From Williamsia sp. 1138 (lineage in GTDB: Bacteria > Actinomycetota > Actinomycetes > Mycobacteriales > Mycobacteriaceae), in assembly GCF_002095435.2 (NCBI RefSeq), contig NZ_MJEJ02000035.1:62001-126000 (forward strand): a stretch of DNA of 64,000 bases, read 5' to 3'. The notes below the pieces were generated by a model. It was not told the origin of the DNA. It did not search any database and worked only from the letters and a program-made list of their open reading frames with translations. This document shows positions 60,865 through 64,000 of the stretch, one piece after another (positions within the stretch are counted from its first letter, which is position 1; each line of letters starts with the position of its first letter). Position numbers and translations under genes: made by a program.

Positions 60865-61479
60865 CTAGCCTGCGCGCGAGAACACCGCGACCACGAAGTC
60901 GGAGCTGTTCGTGAACGGCCGCAGATCCCAGGTCGAGAATCGGTGATCGATGGACAGTCCACTTGCCGCCGCGTCGTCGAAGAACTCGGTGAACTCGTAG
61001 CCCCGCCCGGACCCGAACCCGACGACCACGCGCCCGGTCGGCGCGAGGTGACGGGCGAAGCCGGCCAGCACGGCCTGCCTGGTGGATGGCGCGACGAACG
61101 CCATCACATTTCCGGCACAGACGATGACCTCGAAACCGGCGGCAATCCCCCGAGCTGGCAGATCCAGTTCGGCGAGATCGCCGACCTGCCACGTCGGGCC
61201 GGGGTAGTCCTGCTGCGCTGCGGCGATCAGGACCGGATCGATGTCGACGCCGACCACCGTGTGGCCGGCAGCGTGCAGGTGGCCGCCGAGACGGCCGGGT
61301 CCGCATCCCGCGTCGAGAACGCGACCGCCGCGGGACATCATCGCGTCGACCATCCGCGCCTCGCCCACGATGTCCTGGCCCCTGGCCGCCATCTCCCGGA
61401 AGCGCTCGACGTATCGGGTCGAGTGCTCTGGATCGGCGGCGGTGATCTCTTCCCATTGGCTGGGGGTGCGCGCGCTCAT
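60865..61479 (-). CDS. Class I SAM-dependent methyltransferase
   Basis: This 204-residue protein has motif I VLDAGCGPGRLGGHL, motif II VVGVDIDPVLIAAAQ and GDLAELDLP (the acidic post-motif). It is a small-molecule or protein methyltransferase of unknown substrate. The ATG at 61479 is used. It follows the convergent TetR gene by 30 bases and shares its strand with the DHFR-like gene upstream, at 76 bases. Confidence 0.85.
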   Translation of the reverse strand: MSARTPSQWEEITAADPEHSTRYVERFREMAARGQDIVGEARMVDAMMSRGGRVLDAGCGPGRLGGHLHAAGHTVVGVDIDPVLIAAAQQDYPGPTWQVGDLAELDLPARGIAAGFEVIVCAGNVMAFVAPSTRQAVLAGFARHLAPTGRVVVGFGSGRGYEFTEFFDDAAASGLSIDHRFSTWDLRPFTNSSDFVVAVFSRAG

Positions 61480-61555
61480 CAGATACTCCTGGCTCGGGAC
61501 GGGACGGACACTTCACCGTATGCGGCGGCGGGCGACGCCCCGACCCGAGGTCGTC

Positions 61556-62119
61556 TCAGCGCACGACGTCGAAGATCTGCTTCTGGATGCCGTTGCCGTA
61601 GGCCTCGTATTCGACGAGATCGAGTTTCGTGGCGTCCTTGTCGGCGTCGCTGAACAGTCGTTTGCCTGCACCGAGCAGCAGGGGGAAGACGAGAAGGTGA
61701 TAGCGGTCGACCAGGCCGGCGTCGGCGAGAGTTCGGCCGAGGGTCGCGCTGCCGTGCACAGCGATCGGGCCGCCCTCGGTCTCCTTCAGCGCCGCCACGT
61801 CGTCCACCGAACGGAGAATGGTTGCGGGCCAACGCTCGTCGTCGGACTGCAATGTCGTCGAGACGACGTACCTGGGCATCGCGTTGTATCCGGCGAAGTC
61901 GTCCATGGTGGGCCAGATCGGGGCGAACGCCTCGTACGATGTCCGGCCGAGAAGGAGTGCCGTGGTCTCCTCTTGTTCGCGTCCCTTGATCTCGTAGGCG
62001 GCGGGGTCGAACGCGACGTCTTTGAAGGTCCACCCCGAGTTGCGGTACCCGTCTTCCCCACCAGGCGCCTCCATGACGCCGTCGAGGGAAACAAAAGCGG
62101 TGACGATCAGTGTGCGCAT
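61556..62119 (-). CDS. RibD/dihydrofolate reductase-like NADPH oxidoreductase
   Basis: This 187-residue protein of the DHFR/RibD C-terminal-like family begins MRTLIVTAFVSLDGVMEAPGG and carries LLLGRTSYEAF, GPIAVHGSATLGRTL and LLLGAGKRLF. Such proteins are NAD(P)H-dependent reductases whose substrates are mostly unknown. AAGGA precedes the ATG at 62119. The in-frame upstream sequence is not family-like. Confidence 0.85.
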   Translation of the reverse strand: MRTLIVTAFVSLDGVMEAPGGEDGYRNSGWTFKDVAFDPAAYEIKGREQEETTALLLGRTSYEAFAPIWPTMDDFAGYNAMPRYVVSTTLQSDDERWPATILRSVDDVAALKETEGGPIAVHGSATLGRTLADAGLVDRYHLLVFPLLLGAGKRLFSDADKDATKLDLVEYEAYGNGIQKQIFDVVR

Positions 62120-62267
62120 TTTCTGGTCCTTAATGTCATGGTTGCCGCCAACCGTAGTGCCGGTCGCGGCCTGTCTTCCATACGTCGAACGGGTTCTCCC
62201 GAAATCGACGGGCGCCAGAGGGTTCGTTGTTAACGTTGCCGCATCTACGCACCCAGGGGAGGGCATC

Positions 62268-63221
62268 TTGCGCGGATTTCTCAGACATGTGGGGTTGTCA
62301 GTAGTGGCCGCCATCGGCCTTGCGGCGCTGCTGCCGGCTACGGCAACCGGTGCGCCACTGCCGGTCAGTTACGACTTCAACACCGGCATCATCGCCGAGT
62401 TGACCAACCCGAACGGGTCACTGCCGGGTACCAATGACTGGTCGTGTCGACCCAGTGCGAAGCACCCCGATCCGGTGGTCCTGGTGCACGGTGGCTTCGC
62501 CAGCCAGCAGGTCAACTGGGGTGTCTATGGTCCTCTGCTCAAGAACGAGGGCTATTGCGTCTACACCTTGACCTACGGAGCGATTCCCGATGCCGCGTGG
62601 CCACTGTCCGCGATCGGAGCGCTCGCACCACTGGAAACAGGTGCGGCAGAACTCTCCGCTTTCGTCGACCGGGTCCGGTCGTCCACCGGGGCGGACAAGG
62701 TCGACATCGTGTCGCATTCTCAGGGCAGCCTGACCTCGGGGTACTACGTCAAGTTCCTCGGCGGCGACGCCGTCGTGGCAAACCTGGTGTCGTTGGGCGG
62801 GCTGTGGGAGGGCACCGGTTCCGGAGAGAACACCCTCGGTGCACTGCAAGAGCAGTTCGGACTCCCGAACGTGCCGTCCATCCCGTTCTGCCCGGCGTGC
62901 ACGCAGGCAGTCAGCGGCGAGCCATTCATCGAAAAACTCAACTCGGGTGGCAGTCCCTACGTCCCCGGCGTGCGGTACACCAACATCTCGACGAAGTACG
63001 ACGAACTGGTCATCCCGTACACCTCGGGCCAGGCGCCAGGGCCTCCGGGGACCGATGTCACCAACATCGTTGTGCAACAGGGATGCGCCATCGACCACAC
63101 CGCCCACCGCGGTCTCGCCGCGACCCGTCGTGTCGCCGCTTTCGTCCTGAACACCCTTGATCCACTGGTGGTCCGTACCGCACCCTGCGCGGTGGTCGAG
63201 CCCAACTCCGGTGTGGGGTGA
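62268..63221 (+). CDS. Secreted lipase/esterase of the class 2 type
   Basis: This 317-residue secreted alpha/beta hydrolase has a signal peptide, MRGFLRHVGLSVVAAIGLAALLPATATG. Its nucleophile motif is VSHSQGSLTSGYYVKFL, the oxyanion region is PVVLVHGGFASQQVNW, and a late DHTAHRGLAATRRVAAFVLNTL holds the His. Four cysteines (WSCRP, GYCVYT, FCPACT) can form disulfides. The start is a TTG at 62268 with GGGGAGGG seven bases before it, which decides it. Confidence 0.85.
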   Translation: MRGFLRHVGLSVVAAIGLAALLPATATGAPLPVSYDFNTGIIAELTNPNGSLPGTNDWSCRPSAKHPDPVVLVHGGFASQQVNWGVYGPLLKNEGYCVYTLTYGAIPDAAWPLSAIGALAPLETGAAELSAFVDRVRSSTGADKVDIVSHSQGSLTSGYYVKFLGGDAVVANLVSLGGLWEGTGSGENTLGALQEQFGLPNVPSIPFCPACTQAVSGEPFIEKLNSGGSPYVPGVRYTNISTKYDELVIPYTSGQAPGPPGTDVTNIVVQQGCAIDHTAHRGLAATRRVAAFVLNTLDPLVVRTAPCAVVEPNSGVG

Positions 63222-63383
63222 CCCTGGGTTCGACGTTCGTTCGTTGGGAGTAACACCGCGAGATCGTCGTCCGGACTTTTGCGACATGTCGTGCCGACAG
63301 ACACGATCAGGTCTACAGTCCGCGTTAGATGCGGTCGGGTCATCGAGCGACGCAGTGCCGCCCCTCCACTTTGGGAGTGCACC

Positions 63384-64000
63384 ATGGATCTCGGTCTCTC
63401 GGGAAAAATCGCTGTGGTCACCGGTGCCAGTAAGGGCATCGGACTGGCGGTCACCACCGCGCTGACCGCTGAAGGAACACATGTGGTCGCCGGGGCACGC
63501 GGTCGGAGTCCGGAACTGGCACGACTCGAGGATGCCGGCCAGGTGTCGTTCGTCTCAGTGGATCTGACGACCCCGCAGGGCCCGATCGAACTGGTCAGGC
63601 GCGCCGAGGATCTCGGTGGGGTCGACGTGCTGGTCAACAACGCCGGCGCGGTGACACCGCGCCCCGGTGGCTTCGTCAGCGTGACCGACGAGCAATGGCT
63701 GGCGTCGTGGACGCTGGGCGTGATGGCGACCGTACGCACCACCCGAGCCGCTGTTCCACAACTCCTCCGGCGCGGCGGGGGCTCCATCGTCACCGTCAGC
63801 TCGGTGAACGCCTTCCTTCCCGATCCCGGCGTCATCGACTACAGCGCGGTGAAGGCTGCACTGACAAACATGTGCAAATCGCTGTCGAAAGAATATGGCG
63901 CACGCGGTATTCGAGTGAACACCGTCAGCCCTGGACCGGTCTCGACCGGACTTTGGCTCGGTACGGGTGGTGTCGCCGAGACCATCGCCCAGGCAGGTGG
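63384..64000 (+). CDS. SDR-family oxidoreductase (truncated by window edge)
   Basis: About 205 residues are visible: MDLGLSGKIAVVTGASKGIG with the NAD(P)-binding TGASKGIG, NNAGAV, the catalytic Ser region VTVSSVNAF and YSAVKAAL with Tyr and Lys. The sequence runs off the right edge in the VSPGPVSTGL region, so the last 40-60 residues are missing. It resembles 3-oxoacyl-ACP reductase-type SDRs. GGGAG precedes the ATG at 63384. Confidence 0.87.
   Translation, partial: MDLGLSGKIAVVTGASKGIGLAVTTALTAEGTHVVAGARGRSPELARLEDAGQVSFVSVDLTTPQGPIELVRRAEDLGGVDVLVNNAGAVTPRPGGFVSVTDEQWLASWTLGVMATVRTTRAAVPQLLRRGGGSIVTVSSVNAFLPDPGVIDYSAVKAALTNMCKSLSKEYGARGIRVNTVSPGPVSTGLWLGTGGVAETIAQAG

Overview
The window is high-GC chromosomal DNA from an actinobacterium of the order Mycobacteriales. 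The first 27 kb keeps much of the gene content of the Mycobacterium tuberculosis Rv0858c-Rv0889c segment (citA, serC, sepH, a TrmH-type methyltransferase, a MarR regulator, DUF2530, DUF3027, an MFS protein, DUF2771, a cold-shock protein, moaA, moaD, rpfA, moaE, mog, moaC, a helicase-associated protein, an XPB helicase and a DapC-like aminotransferase). The Rv numbers are from memory of that genome; no search was run. Protein style and the absence of PE/PPE genes suggest a Gordonia-like genus (inference).

Region 1 (1-27 kb) is conserved core. It holds central metabolism (citA, serC), cell division (sepH), translation and RNA modification, a GHKL/sacsin-like ATPase, and membrane genes. A split molybdopterin locus (moaA-moaD on +, moaE-mog-moaC on -) surrounds rpfA. 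The rpfA leader carries a good CRP-type site, three short tandem repeats and the conserved 3' core of a ydaO-type (c-di-AMP) riboswitch, so two cyclic-nucleotide signals may meet on resuscitation. The XPB helicase and its partner protein follow.

Region 2 (27-41 kb) is mixed accessory genome. It has two CNNM/CBS membrane proteins, an AlkB-like dioxygenase, two tandem SDRs, a HAMP-adenylate cyclase divergent from a TetR gene with a clear operator, YceI, a flavoprotein monooxygenase, a membrane pentapeptide-repeat protein, XdhC, a tiny HhH protein and a Tat/lipoprotein intradiol-dioxygenase homologue.

Region 3 (41-64 kb) is stress and catabolism. It contains an RsbQ-RsbP (alpha/beta hydrolase plus PAS-PP2C) energy-stress module, a secreted-type cholesterol oxidase whose Tat signal is out of frame with any normal start codon, a secretory lipase, an FGE-like enzyme, a tightly overlapping choline-to-betaine operon (BCCT transporter, betaine-aldehyde dehydrogenase, choline oxidase), a CsbD/coiled-coil pair, and a drug-efflux MFS/TetR pair sharing a perfect 17-bp palindrome. 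A truncated SDR gene runs off the right edge.

Five copies of a roughly 50-65 bp intergenic palindrome are scattered over the first 38 kb, three of them between convergent genes. It is the clearest structure not explained by the genes. No tRNA, rRNA, CRISPR array, prophage or complete insertion sequence was seen.
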